Shown: one piece after another, positions 22,901-34,119 of the stretch | Layout of the letters: every line of letters begins with the position of its first letter | How positions within the stretch are numbered: the stretch's first letter is position 1 | Assembly: GCA_964019135.1 (NCBI GenBank) | Contig: OZ025249.1 | Location: 38,887,759 to 38,951,758 of the forward strand | From: Arenicola marina | Lineage: Eukaryota; Annelida; Polychaeta; Arenicolidae | Reading direction: 5' to 3' | DNA length: 64,000 bases | Notes under the pieces: model-generated | Seen by the model: only the letters and a program-made list of their open reading frames with translations | Told to the model about the DNA's origin: nothing | Database searches by the model: none | Made by a program: the position numbers and the translations under genes

Positions 22901-25664
22901 CTAATCTTCCAACCTTGATTTAAATTGTCTTTAAGTTGAAATTCAAAAAAAAAAAGCAAGCTGCATGATAAGGAATCTGACTATATGATATGACTATATG
23001 AATAAGTGTCACAACCTCAGGACGTAGTGCTTCCGAAATGACAGACAGCTGTATACAATGGCAATGTACACATTTACAGAGCATTGTACTACTTACTCTG
23101 AGTGCGATCAGAAATTCATCAAACTGTAGTGAACCGCTGCCACTTTTGTCAATGTCCCCAAAGAGTGCTTCAATCTGTTGTTTCGCCATTTTCAAACCCC
23201 AGTCTTGCACTCCTTTCTCGAACTCCATATAACTTATATCCCGACTTTCATCATCATCCATGATATTAAAGGTTCTACAAAAAAATGATTAAGACTTAAT
23301 TTAAAGTGTTTAAGCTGTTAAACCTGATATACGTGTTTGTTCACAACTAAATTTTTCTGCACTGTCCCATATCACGATACACAACCTACCTATATGACAA
23401 TCAAACTAGTCCGTGTTCTATATATGGCATGGCATAAGAGCAAATAAGTACTATCTTTCCATATTCCAATACAATATTACATAAAAGATATTGCATGTCA
23501 TTTTTGTCCTATAACATATTTAAGGGTACCATAAGAACTAAAGCATTGGGAAGTTCTTAGTATTCTATATTTTTCAACATGTTAGAATGACACATTCTAT
23601 TACATTTCAAAGTATTACATCACCCACAAAAACAGGCATGGTTACTATTTATATATCAGATGTGCAACAATAGTCTGTAACATTGCATTGTCTTACATAT
23701 ACTAATTATTGTATCTGTGCTACAAACATACATAATCCCTACTTGCCGAATTCTTGACAAATACATTACAAACTAGAGATATATTATAACTATTTATGCC
23801 GCAAAAACCTGGATATAGCTATATATCGATCCAGATGGACACATAACTAAACGCTACACTCTAGCAGGGTTCGACTTTAACGCTCGTCCTATTGTCCAGG
23901 ACAAGTGATTTGTTTTGCCTGTCGGACAAATAAACATTTTCCTTTCCGGACAATTCCGGACAAATAACATTTCCGGACAAATAAAAGTTTTCCAAACAAA
24001 CTTTTAGACAAGTGTTTGCCAGACAAGCGTAAAGTGTTCCAAACTTAGGTAACCAGAGTTCTTTTTATTAGTTTTAATTGGTTCATTTCCAAGTACGCTT
24101 ATACTCTTGTCTGATTTGTCATGGCAACCAAGTGCACCTATTTGCAAATATTACACGGAACAGGGTTTATGATACTTTTCAGTCATTCAAGACAAGTCAT
24201 ACTGAAAGTATACACAAATACAAACCTTACAAGACCCCTGACGCCAAAAGGCGCAGTAAGTTCTCGAAGCAGTTCCAGTGGACTCTTTGCATTCTTCTTT
24301 TCCTCTTCAAGGGCGGAGCTAGAATTTTAATTGAATTGAATTGAATTGAAACCAAAGCAAAGTGTGTGTGTGGGGGGGGGGGGGGTGTAATTGAAACATG
24401 CTACCAGAGGGGGGGGGGGGTCAAAAGTGACCGGGTATGGTTAGATGGGAACCGAAAATTCCAATGTTGCTCCTTTTGCGTATGACATGCTCTAACGTTA
24501 GGCTGTGTCGACGAGCAACAAATTCCTGCCAGGCTTCTTTCGGACAGGGATAATGACTGTTATCCTCAAAAGCGACTCGCGCCACTATGTTAATTATATG
24601 GATGCAAATGCATCTCTCACAAAATACTGAACGAGTCATTATATTGCGCTTGAGTAACTATATCGACATATGTTTACATGTACATATACAGCAATGAACA
24701 CTATGCTCTCATGACGTAGTTCCCCGCGTAGTGTCCTTGTCTGTGATTGGTTAATAGGCGGTCAGGAATAATTAAATGTCAGCGTCCACCGAAAGTACTC
24801 ATATGGATGACAATATGTGTTTTGATGCCTTGAATCTTAATTTAGGCTAGATACGTATAGGCTTATTACGACCGAACCTTTGGTCGGATTAGGCATTCTC
24901 TTTAAGCGCATTGCAGATAACTAACGAGCAGGGATACATTAAGTATCACAATTAAGTCACACTCATTTACGGCCTTTGCGGCGCCTGACTATATTAAAGG
25001 TCGCTCAAGCGTCCACCTCGCACAATTCCAGTCGCAATCTTGCTTTCGGTGAACATGCGGCAAGTCACAAGGTGTGGCGTTCTCTGTCCGAATATTGGTT
25101 CATGCGGCCTCGCCGCTCGGCTCCGCGCATGTTTACATTCACAGCCGCTTTATAACCAGCAAGCAAAAAGATATGTTTTTTTCCGCATTCATTGAACTTA
25201 GAGTGCAGATATATGGACCACTGGTCTAATCCATGCACTGACAGCATAATCAAGACTGCGATTTCGAAGACTAATTATTCAATCTCAGAGATTGATTTCT
25301 GCGGAGTTCATGCGCCACTTTGCGCAATATATTTCCTGATAGCGCATGTATACATATATATGGTAAAGCGTCGAAACCGCACATGGCGTCCGCTAATATG
25401 ATAATTAATCACTGCAGTCTGTTATCCATGTGTGCTATACCACAATACAAAAAAGTCCACCCTCTTATGCCATCATGCGCCAGTTTGGCAAGGTATTTTT
25501 CAAGTACGGCTTAAACATTAAAATACTTACGGATCGGGTTGTATTGTGGGGTGGAGTGGTGAAATCGTTACCGCCGCAACCCCTGGATGCGCAGTACTGA
25601 AAATACTCAGCAGCAACTGAGAAACGAAAACGCCAAGGACCGGTGCCAATATAACGCGTGCCAT
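19993..25664 (-). CDS. CAPSL: Calcyphosine-like EF-hand protein, copy A (diverged; possible chimeric start)
   Basis: Calcium-binding EF-hand protein. Exons clear by homology to copy B: exon 5 19993-20094 (ends NAWKI, stop), exon 4 22205-22414 (EF3 DKSGDGVVTVDD), exon 3 23097-23274 (EF1 DDDESRDISYME, EF2 DKSGSGSLQFDE). The equivalent of copy B's start exon survives at 24226-24318 (EEEKKNAKSPLELLR), but its first ~15 codons including ATG are replaced by repeat-derived sequence, and it has lost part of the conserved CLARG motif in frame. TTCTAG just before 24318 can serve as acceptor. Upstream, 25531-25664 is an open exon with ATG, hydrophobic core (VILAPVLGVFVSQLLLSIFS) and GTAAGT donor, ending in phase 2, the phase this acceptor needs. 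Joined, the model is open for 238 aa. The downstream exons are confident; the first two are inference. A pseudogene is the main alternative. Confidence 0.6.
20284..21248. mobile_element. DNA element with AAGACGAAAATC end, copy 2
   Basis: It begins with a perfect hairpin, AAGACGAAAATC-TC-GATTTTCGTCTT, and matches 13334-14346 along most of its length (AATGGCAATCGTCAGGCT, TTAACATGGGACCCTACG, GCAGTCGGTACTAACA). Its far end is lost, replaced by an A-run and G-rich sequence. It lies in intron 4 of calcyphosine copy A and is absent from the corresponding intron of copy B. Confidence 0.75.
21318..21425 (-). mobile_element. tRNA-derived SINE head (family B)
   Basis: The reverse strand reads TGGAGTAGTGGTTAGCGCAC followed by CCGACCG, a pol III A-box-like segment matching the SINE at about 33440-33583 (TGGCGTAGTGGTTAGCTCAC, CCGACCG). 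A long poly-C run adjoins it. No complete element ends were found. Confidence 0.5.
21642..22041 (-). mobile_element. TTAA-flanked non-autonomous DNA element, 400-bp copy
   Basis: The left end AGTTGCATGTCGAGCTCTTT and the right end CTGACATGCAACT form terminal inverted repeats. One side is followed by TTAA, the other by TTAT. It matches 42079-42470 in the opposite orientation. It lies inside intron 4 of calcyphosine copy A. The flanks (ATTGGACCAAGAAGGT before, AGATTTCCAG after) are contiguous in copy B near 36657-36760 without the element, so it inserted after the gene duplication. Confidence 0.75.
22667..22870 (-). repeat. tRNA-SINE-like 100-bp repeat, two copies (calcyphosine copy A, intron 3)
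   Basis: Two units with the GATGGCTGGCCTGGCA core at about 22687 and 22787. On the reverse strand each has an A-box-like TGGTGGTTAGCGCGCCCGG or its derivative. They are homologous to the nine-unit array in intron 3 of copy B and occupy the equivalent intron. Confidence 0.7.
23868..24049 (+). mobile_element. GGACAA-rich MITE-like repeat, copy 1
   Basis: Contains TCCAGGACAAGTGATTTGTT, repeated CCGGACAAATAA motifs and GACAAGTGTTTGCCAGACAAG near its end. An inverted copy is at 46460-46590. It lies in intron 2 of calcyphosine copy A. Ends are not precisely defined. Confidence 0.5.
25531..25664 (-). CDS. Candidate signal-peptide exon (possible new first exon of calcyphosine copy A)
   Basis: Reading leftward, ATG at 25664 opens 44 codons plus two bases and ends at a consensus donor GTAAGT (25525-25530). 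Residues 4-22 are hydrophobic, followed by small residues (STAHPG) and a Pro-rich tail (SPLHPTIQPDP), as in a secreted protein N-terminus. No other exon for it is recognisable before the calcyphosine copy A exons, and its phase-2 end matches the acceptors at 24318 and 23274. It could instead belong to an unrelated gene whose other exons I cannot see. Confidence 0.45.
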
Positions 25665-26174
25665 CTTCAAACTGGTCGTCTTAAAACGGGCGGCAAAAAG
25701 TGGAAAATCGTTACAACTGCAGGAACGGCCACCTTATGTATCTCCAGAATAAATATCGACGCCTTATATACAGTACATATTGCAGCGAATGAATGCTCCA
25801 CATGACTAGTTTATGATTATTGACGACCGTGGAGAGTTTCCCAGGCGTGTATCCGGGGGATAAAGTTTTGTAGGCCTTAAGCCCTATAAAGGCACGTACT
25901 ATAGATATCGATAGAATTTTTTTTAATGAAGGTTGTATTGTATTGCGAGACAAAAATCGCTGGGTCAACCGTGCAGCATATGGGCGTATGTCTGTAAACT
26001 ATAGATTCAAGAATTTTGCGTTGAATCGCTTTCCTTTGTTGCAGCTAGCAGACGGCAGGATTTTTGCGATCCCTGAACGATTTCTGTTCAAAGCAAATGG
26101 AGATTTAGTATCACTGGTACACTTCATCGTTTGGTGAGTCAGCTCGCTCAACACTCATTTTTGGACCAGGCATG

Positions 26175-27294
26175 TACCGTAGTTTCTCGAATAAGCGCGC
26201 CATGTTCGAGTAAGCTCCCGTTTGAATAAGCGCCCAGTCAGGGAGGCACAAAAAATATATATTATATCTGACATCAGATTATATAAAGACTAAAACAACT
26301 TTGGAAGAGCGATTGTGTTTGTCAACGAAGGCGTTAGTTGAGATGATTGTTCAATGGAATGGCTTCCTAACAGGGGGAGGGGGGGGGGGGGTATTTGCCT
26401 TCCTCGAGATTCGGCTTTGCATTTCACCGTAAACTGGGGATGAGAAAAATAATTTGTTGTGAACTGGGAATGGAGTATTAGCTGACCGCCGTGATCAAGG
26501 ATTTTCATTAAACGTAAACTGGAAATTTTAATATTAAATAATCGTGAATCGGGAAATCGTCAATTTAGTATCGTGTACCCACTCTTCCATTGCATGCGGA
26601 AAGTTCTGCTTTTAATTCATCGTAACCTGGGAATAAAGAAATTTATTCTTTGTGATCTGGAAACACGACCCTTCCTTGCCCCCCCCCCCCCCCCCCCCCA
26701 ACAGGGCAGCGACGCGCTCAGATAAAGGCAACAATCGGTTACCGTAACAAAAAAGATGCAGTTGTTAGCTTGGATTATCTGGTAAATTGCACTTAGCAAT
26801 CAGAGGACGGAAGAGTGTTGCCCTGTCTCCTGTATGTGCGCAGCAAAGGGATTAGGCTAAAGCTGACACAATAATGGACGAGACACCAGTCTGGCATGAT
26901 ATGGCTGTTTACACCACCATCGACTTTTAGGAAAGTCAGTGCCGTTGAAGTCAATTTACTGAGCATGACCAGACTTGAATGACGGTATTGTTGGCTGCAA
27001 AGGCCAGTAGAGCCAAACTTCCCCCCTTATCGTCTTCCAATGAAAGCGAGTGGACAAACGACGGAAGACTGTCTGGTGTCGTGTGCGAGTATAGCGATAG
27101 CGGATGAATGAGGCACTGATCCACACATGGCTAAACAAGGTGCGGGGACCCTTGGCATTCTCCCCGCGCCTCGCGAAAAAAATCTTTTCAAAATCATGAC
27201 AAATTATTAAGCATCTCTGTTCGAATAAGCGCCCGGGCAATTCTGATACTCGAAAAAAATAACCTCCCTGGCGCTTATTCGAGCAACTACGGTA
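26175..27294. mobile_element. 1.1-kb non-autonomous DNA element with TACCGTAGTT ends
   Basis: The left end TACCGTAGTTTCTCGAATAA and the inverted right end TACCGTAGTTGCTCGAATAA are almost identical, both continuing GCGC. Subterminal AATAAGCGCCC motifs occur on both sides. If the terminal TA is a target duplication, a Tc1/mariner-like origin is possible, but no transposase is present. The interior carries poly-G and poly-C runs near 26383 and 26682. Confidence 0.7.
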
Positions 27295-27428
27295 TTTGTT
27301 TTATGAATAAGGGCGTCGTTATTATTAGAAAAATTGTCCAAAAATCAGAAAAAAATCTGAAACCGGAGGCAATGGCGCAAAATTGTACTACATGAGATCA
27401 ATATGTGTCTGACTAATAAACATAGTAC

Positions 27429-28395
27429 GTTCCGGTCTTACTTCCGGTTCCATGGGTGATGTGGATTCTCATGTTTAAGCCGTTCAAGTCTCATCCCAGG
27501 GAAAAGCTCTTTCCTAATATTTCAGAATATTTCAGTGCTAGTACCGGAATCCTTCTATTGGTTAAATATGGCACCCAGTTTCCGTGTTTTGAATAGTCTA
27601 TTCAAGCAACATATGACGTCACAGGAATTGTTCAAAATTTGCTCAATGGTGAAATATGGCTCTCACGGGCGTCCTTCTGTGCTGTGTACGTGCGGCTGCG
27701 GATTGATAATATTGAGCAGAGCCGACCACCGTAAAAATGGTGGCATAAGCTTAGTACCTTTTGGTACATGGTCGAACAAGTTTAACATTGGATCCTATGA
27801 AGTTAAACGGTGCGAGAAGTTATCGCGTACAAGTGAGGTATAGACCCGGCGAACGCACGTTCCAATTCAGTTTCCATGGCGACGGAGCATTTACCCAATG
27901 ACAAAGTATACATCTTCTGACCAAATTAGAAAATTGGTCAAAATCAGAAAAGCAAGCTAAAGCGGCGATCTTTGTGGTGCATGGTAAGGATGAACCATCT
28001 CACCTGGGGGCGCTGAAAAGAGGGGTACACCCCCCCCCCCCCCCCCGATCGGCCGCAAGTGATGCGTCTGTAGGAAGATCAACTCTCGTTAATTTCGAGC
28101 ATGAGCGCGAACCATCTCATCTGGGCCGGGGCGCTGAAAAGAGAGGTACCCCCCCCCCCCCCCCCCGATCGGCCGCAAGTGATGAGTCTGTAGGAAGATC
28201 AACTCTCGTTAATTTCGAGCATGAGCGCTCACCTACGTAGATAATAGCTCCGTGTTCGTCAGCACCTGGCAGCCCTATGTATAATATATCCAAGCATATT
28301 ATACACTAGTAGATCTATAGGGCCGTTGACGGACACGATACTGACTATGATCAACGGATGTGTTTTGTCCCTGGAACCGGAAGTAAGATTGGAAC
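27429..28395. mobile_element. Possible DNA element bounded by a 24-bp inverted repeat
   Basis: 27429-27452 (GTTCCGGTCTTACTTCCGGT...) and 28372-28395 are inverted copies with about two mismatches. The interior holds a 118-bp tandem duplication but no domain. The boundaries are inferred only from the inverted repeat. Confidence 0.4.
27990..28233. repeat. 118-bp tandem duplication
   Basis: Two adjacent copies, each containing GAACCATCTCA, a long poly-C run, GATCGGCCGCAAGTGATG and GGAAGATCAACTCTCGTTAA, ending GAGCATGAGCGC. They differ at few positions, so the duplication is recent. Confidence 0.85.
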
Positions 28396-28869
28396 ATGAC
28401 CCTGACCTCCTATTTTTTATCGAGTTAGTCGATGCGTCGGTCGCAAAAGGAAAACATATTTCCAGGTCGGCACCCGTAAATTGGTCGTTCTTCCATGTAC
28501 GGGCGAACCATTGGTTCGGCATAGCTCACATATTACTCACTCCTAACGTTTACTATAATAATTCTTTTCGTGGGTTCTTACATGGAAGATGGGCCGGGAA
28601 ATTCCGGTCGGTTGGGACAGGAGAAACATACAATTTAATAACGACGCCCTATTTTAGAAGCATAAATGAAAAATACACATTGGTAATGTTTTTGTCAAGC
28701 TGGTGTGTATTCAGTCTTCATGTGAATGAAAATCCACATTAAATCCATTCGCCAATGCTAGGCGTTTCCACATCATTTAAAGCCTATAGGTACGACACTA
28801 AAACCTCGCCAGCTGTGCATAAGCTACAGATCAACAGGTCGTCGGCACGAAGCCAGGCACCTGTCACAG

Positions 28870-28949
28870 AGGGTATCGCGTCAATGGGAGAAGGGAGGGA
28901 GAGTGGAGCCATGTCCCCGGGTGTAACCCCCTACTCTTTACGAAGTAAG
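28870..28949 (-). mobile_element. SINE family A, 3' part, split from its head by a LINE
   Basis: On the reverse strand it reads CGTAAAGAGTAGGGG, then CCGGGGACATGGCTCCACTC, then CCCATTGACGCGATA, matching the body of the SINE at 48365-48592. Its head lies at 29984-30113 on the far side of a LINE insertion. Confidence 0.75.
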
Positions 28950-28961
28950 ACATGGGATCTT
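28950..28961. repeat. Target-site duplication of LINE, left copy
   Basis: ACATGGGATCTT, identical to 29972-29983, flanks the LINE fragment and represents SINE sequence duplicated at integration. Confidence 0.85.
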
Positions 28962-29971
28962 GGTTTAAACATATTTATTTAACGAGGATACCCCGAATAG
29001 CATAGGCTAGGAACATGGGGCTTCCTCAAAAACATGAAAAGCAATATGTTACAATGTAAAACAAAATATGCAATAGTACAATGGTACAATGGCGAGGCAA
29101 GTTTGATCACGTATAACGGTACATGAAAAGAGACAGGAAGAGGGAAGAGGGATAGACTTAAAGACTTACTCCAGACAGATTATTGATATCTGAAACGATG
29201 AGTAGATGCAACAAATGTAGATATGGCGTCAATAATAATAGAGTTTTCAGTAAGACGCTCGTGGCCGTAGAGGAATAAATGTACAATATCTTTTCGATTG
29301 AGGTCAATAGTTATTCTAATAAGAGTGCCGATTAAATATTGAATTGCTAAAACCCAGTCGCATTTGCGCTAATAGCACCTGCAATTTTCTTGAACCCATA
29401 TAAAAGTAGCTTATCTTGTTTTGACGTATGGTATACAGAGAGCAATACAGAGATCGAAATTGGCTAACAGATTGACAACTACGCAGTGCACGTGGCAAAG
29501 AGTTCCACCTTCGTGTACCTGCGGGGAAGAAAATAGATAAGTAACTGTTGGTTGTACAATGGGTGGTGCGGAATTGATTCGCATTGTTGCCTCGCATCAT
29601 TCTGTTAGAACCCAACCTGGATGGTAGACTAGATGTGATATCGGATGGGGTTGCGCCTAGGACGCACTGGGCATATTTAACAGCGATCTGAAGTTGGCGG
29701 CGGTCTGTAAGTGAGGGCAGACCGCTTTCGTTCAATAACCTGATTCTAGATGAGCGGCTCTTTGCACCAGTGAATACACGGATGGCCTCGTTTTGAACGT
29801 TTTCGATCTCCTGGCTGCTCTTGGCGTCACAGTTTTCAAATACAACACTACCATATTCTAAGAGTGGCCGCACATATGACAAATAAAATAGCCGAGACCA
29901 CTTACGAGACCACTTATACTTCACCCGTTTAAGCAGATGCAATCTAACGGACGCTTTAGTAGTAATAATTT
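28962..29971 (-). mobile_element. 5'-truncated non-LTR retrotransposon (LINE, CR1/Daphne-like) fragment
   Basis: 29316-29942 on the minus strand encodes the C-terminal end of a non-LTR reverse transcriptase: SYVRPLLEYGSVVFENCDAK, the EIENVQNEAIRVFTGAKS segment, RWNSLP and RLGFSNSIFNRH are typical of the thumb and C-terminal region of CR1/Jockey-clade ORF2. Reading continues recognisably to about 29170, broken by stops (for example after RHSY and after RFRYQ), so it is decayed. The 3' end is A/T-rich (TTAAATAAATATGTTTAAAC). It is flanked by a perfect 12-bp target duplication and sits inside a SINE. The catalytic YxDD part is missing because of 5' truncation. CR1-like assignment is by eye. Confidence 0.85.
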
Positions 29972-29983
29972 ACATGGGATCTT
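29972..29983. repeat. Target-site duplication of LINE, right copy
   Basis: ACATGGGATCTT, identical to 28950-28961. Confidence 0.85.
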
Positions 29984-30113
29984 TATCCAGCGACCACACA
30001 GACATGGCCACAGCAGGGCTCGAACCACCTATCCACGGACCGTTAGGCTCCCAGGTGGCCAGAGGACTCAATGCGAGCGCTCTAGCCCACTGAACTGTCG
30101 CGCCGGCCCCTGA
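29984..30113 (-). mobile_element. SINE family A, tRNA-like head
   Basis: The reverse strand has an A-box-like AGTTCAGTGGGCTAGAGCGC, then TCTGGCCACCTGGGAGCCTA, and a B-box GGTTCGAGCCC. It matches the head of the SINE at 48365 (TAGCTCAGTGGGTTAGAGCG). The body continues at 28949 beyond the LINE. Confidence 0.8.
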
Positions 30114-30935
30114 GAGACCTGCCCCTGACGGACCTGCCCCTGAGGGACCTGAGGGACCTGCCCCTGAGGGACCTGCTCCTGAGGGCCTGCACCTGAGGGA
30201 CCTGCCCCTGACGGACCTGCACCTGAGGGACCTGAGGGACCTGCCCCTAAGGGACCTGAGGGACCTGCCCCTGAGGGACCTGAGGGACTTGCCCCTGACG
30301 GACCTGCCCCTGAGTGACCTGCCCCTGAGTGACCTGCCCCTGAGTGACCTGCCCCTGAGGGACCTGACCCTGAGGGACCTGCCCCGGAGGGACCTGACCC
30401 TGAGTGACCTGCCCCTGAGGGACCTGACCCTGAGGGACCTGCCCCGGAGGGACCTGACCCTGAGTGACCTGCCCCTGAGGGACCTGCCCCTGAGGGACCT
30501 GCCCCGGAGGGACCTGACCCTGAGGGACCTGCCCCTGAGGGACCTGAGGGACCTGCCCCTGAGGGACCTGAGGGACCTGCCCCTGAGGGACCTGAGGGAC
30601 TTGCCCCTGACGGACCTGACCCTGAGGGACCTGAGGGACCTGCCCCTGAGTGACCTGCCCCTGAGTGACCTGCCCCTGAGTGACCTGCCCCTGAGTGACC
30701 TGCCCCTGAGTGACCTGCCCCTAAGTGACCTGCCCCTGAGGGACCTGCCCCGGAGGGACCTGCCCCTGAGGGACCTGCCCCGGAGGGACCTGACCCTGAG
30801 GGACCTGCCCCTGAGGGACCTGAGGGACCTGCCCCTGAGGGACCTGCCCCTGAGGGACCTGCCACTGAGGGACCTGAGGGACCTGCCCATGAGGGACCTG
30901 AGGGACCTGCCCCTGAGGGACCTGCCCCTGAAGAA
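30107..30935. repeat. 15-bp minisatellite (GAGGGACCTGCCCCT), about 55 copies
   Basis: Tandem 15-base units, interspersed with shorter GAGGGACCT units, adjoining the SINE head. Both strands stay open in several frames (Leu/Arg/Asp- or Gly/Ala/Pro-rich), which I judge an artefact of the period. Variant GAGTGACCT and CGGAGGGACCT units cluster, suggesting recent block expansion. Confidence 0.95.
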
Positions 30936-32329
30936 GGTTTCATCAAACCCCATGTCTTTGGTTTCTTGGCCCCCTTTCTTTCATTTGTACAAAGACGGCC
31001 TTAATAAAGGGAACCGCCAGCCTGCTTTACCGATTCATATCATACCCAATTGTCTATCCTCCAAATTACAGATTTTTTCGTTATATCTGTAGCTCACAAT
31101 AAACTTTAGAAGTGACCGCCAGGCACGATTTCACCGCCTACCCAGGGAGCATCCCTTTTTAGGGGCGTGTCTGTGATTGACCAATCAGGAGGCGATACTA
31201 TTAATTTATTCAAACCGGCAATCGCGCCTATTGTGTGAGCAAAACAAGAGCGCGTGATCATCGCTAATATAAATAGATGCGATTCTAACTCCAATCATGG
31301 CATTGTTGCGGAGTCAATCGTCGCAAAACGTATAAGCTTATATAAATTTGTTTGGACGGTACTTCTCCATGAAGACTAAGATCTTGCGCTACTGCGCGGC
31401 TTGGAACTGCCGCTGTTCATCTGTAAATCGCAGTCCTAATCTCGCTCTCCGCGAGTTATAACGTATGGCGGCGCCATATGAATAGTCACAATATGCGTCA
31501 CTGCTCCCGGCAAAATGGCGCTCTGCTTGACATTGCTGGGGGCTGGTTGCCTTAATTTTTGTCTCCTTACGAGTCGGCCGAAACGAAGCGTTAACACTCG
31601 CCAATTTAATTTTAAGATGTAAACTTTCGGAGCAGATCGTGATTAAATTAGGTTGGACACCCGCCTAAAAAAACATTTCATTTCAATTGAGACACTGAAG
31701 AAAACCGTGTACGGTATACCAATTTATTATAATCAAACATGTACGGATAACAACATTAAAGTTAGACACAGGCACAACTCTCATAAAATTACAGGCTACC
31801 TATGAAAATAGAAGGGCACCCATATTGTGTTTCGAGAGAAATTCAGCAGGACGCATGATGAAAATTAAATCCGTGGCCAACGTTTAAGACATATTCGTCA
31901 AATAAAAAAAACAAAAACAAGGTTTTAGACACCTTAACCAGTTGTAAAGCGACGTAATCTGATTTTCTTCACTTTTCGGATGGTGATAATGTACGATGCA
32001 TTGTGAAAAAATAATCGCTAACTTGTGTCATGATTTCCTTGAGGATGTCCAGATATAATATATAGAAGCTACAACAATAGTCTTATCTACCTCCTATATG
32101 TGCGGCAACGGCCGGTAACACACACTGAACGGCCACAACTAACCCCTGAACCTCGACAAAAACGGTGTTGTGATGTTCGCGATAATAGACCAAGGGTACG
32201 GCTAGGACGGAACAAAATCGATACTCAACATTCGTTAACATAAAAGTATTGTAAACGACACTATGCACACTGATTAGGCTGTGTATACTGCGACGTGAGA
32301 AATTATCCTCAAATAATTAATAAATATCC
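30936..32329. other. No gene recognised
   Basis: Mixed AT-rich sequence between the minisatellite and the homologous 3' flank of the spare calcyphosine exon. It contains CCAAT-like boxes near 31179 and short ORFs only. I see no repeat or domain here. Confidence 0.35.
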
Positions 32330-32577
32330 ATGATATATACACCAGCTGTTTACAAAGCAGCTTCCCCTCCCCCTTCTGGTAGACAGTCACCATAACGTAC
32401 AAGACAAAGAAGATACATGAAGGAATTTTTTTCTCTCTGGCCCACATCCATGACGATATATTATCCCTCCCCAAGGAAAGATAACTCTGACATGCGCAAG
32501 CCGCATCCGCCCAATCCAGAGTGGACGCCTACGTAACCGGCCCATAATGCAACGTTCTCCCGGTCCCGGTGAAATAA

Positions 32578-32709
<132 letters not shown>

Positions 32710-33439
32710 TTAAGACACTAAATACTCTAGAACAGGCGGGTTGTTTGTGGCTGAAGTTTTAGATATATACCAATGAGACAAAAAACTTAAGATTGAAAAA
32801 ACAAACACGGCGGAATGAGATTAGTCAATCGGCTTATAAAACTAATATTGTTAAAGTAGCCACTAAGTTACGGTACTATGCTTTCTTTTTCACAATTTAA
32901 CGCTAAACTTTGTGCTACAATGAAAACATATATGTACACAATAACGGTTAACCATTTAGTTAAGATAAGAAAATAACATTTCTTTTGCGCTCGTGGAAAA
33001 GCTTAATCATCTCGCGAATATTGCGTCGTTGATTCGATGATGACATTGTGAAAATAGACTGGACGTATCGCTTGGATCGCGTATTTGGTGCTTGAATATA
33101 TAAAACTACGTTACAACGTCGGCATTGTGTCGCTTATGTTGTGTTTGGTAGGACGTTTTCAAAAAGCAAAGGCTGGAATACCACATATTAGCGACATTAC
33201 AGGTAATGGTGACTGTGGAGTGTCAGTCACACTCCTCAAAACTCTCTTGGCTCACACGACATAAGTGTGAAACTCATTTAAGCCATACGTGATAAGCGCC
33301 AGATTGCAAAGCCGTCTCTTTTTGTGATAGGTTGACATTCAATATTTAACACAAAATATGGGTTTCAGACAGGCGAAATATGATATGCAAACAAAGGCAT
33401 TACTTCAGTGACGTGTCTGGCCGATGTTGTGCACAAAAG

Positions 33440-33583
33440 GGCTGAACTCGTAACCTCGGGACGATGAGTGATGAACAGATGAAACATGCCCCAGAGTTTG
33501 CTCGGGCCCAGTTTCGAGCCCATGACCTATTGATCTGCGGTCGGGTGAGCTAACCACTACGCCAAGGGGGCCCCGGGGGATGC
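33440..33583 (-). mobile_element. tRNA-derived SINE (family B)
   Basis: The reverse strand has TGGCGTAGTGGTTAGCTCAC (A-box-like), CCGACCGCAGATCAATAGG and GGGCTCGAAACTGGG (B-box-like), in the spacing of a tRNA-derived SINE. Related heads occur at 21318-21425 and 54990-55090. Confidence 0.65.
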
Positions 33584-34119
33584 GTCTGTGCGGAATGCGA
33601 ACCAGCCATTAACGCGAACATACTAAATGTACAATATAACTTGCTATGGCTATAAGCATACATGTGTAAACAATATAACAATGCACACCTCAACATCATG
33701 CAAGCGTCGACATCAATAATGCGTCCGAATTATCGGTGTTATAGGCCGGGGGAGGGGGGGGCGGCACTAGCTTAAACTGCAGTGATGGGGGTGTGTTGCC
33801 CACGCCATATGGAGAACGAGGATGGGGTCAGCTGATTGAGGTCGCCCGGGGCGGGATATAATGTAGCATTGTACTTTCTTTGAGGAGAGAGAGAAGTTCA
33901 AAGGACCAAGCGTTGATTTCGATTTAGACTAAAACGGCGTTCAAGCTACCAGACTGAACCACCCACTTGGGACCCTTGGTACAATTGCCCTCATGCCGCG
34001 GCGTACTAGTAAAGACCCACCAGGACCTGTGGCGCAACCCCACACCATCTCACCCCACCCCTACAGTGAAATGATTTAGTGTTTGAGGCCGATGAAGGAT
34101 GAATGATGGATGCCCCAGA

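Noticed and set aside
28326-28742. 138-aa plus-strand ORF
   Set aside because: No family recognised; partly overlaps a putative inverted-repeat element; no exon partners seen. Could be revisited with a profile search.
30068-30946. Collagen- or SGAGP-repeat protein on the minus strand and LRDLP-repeat protein on the plus strand
   Set aside because: 15-bp minisatellite read in frame on both strands; no signal peptide, splice sites or flanking coding sequence, and it grades into a SINE.
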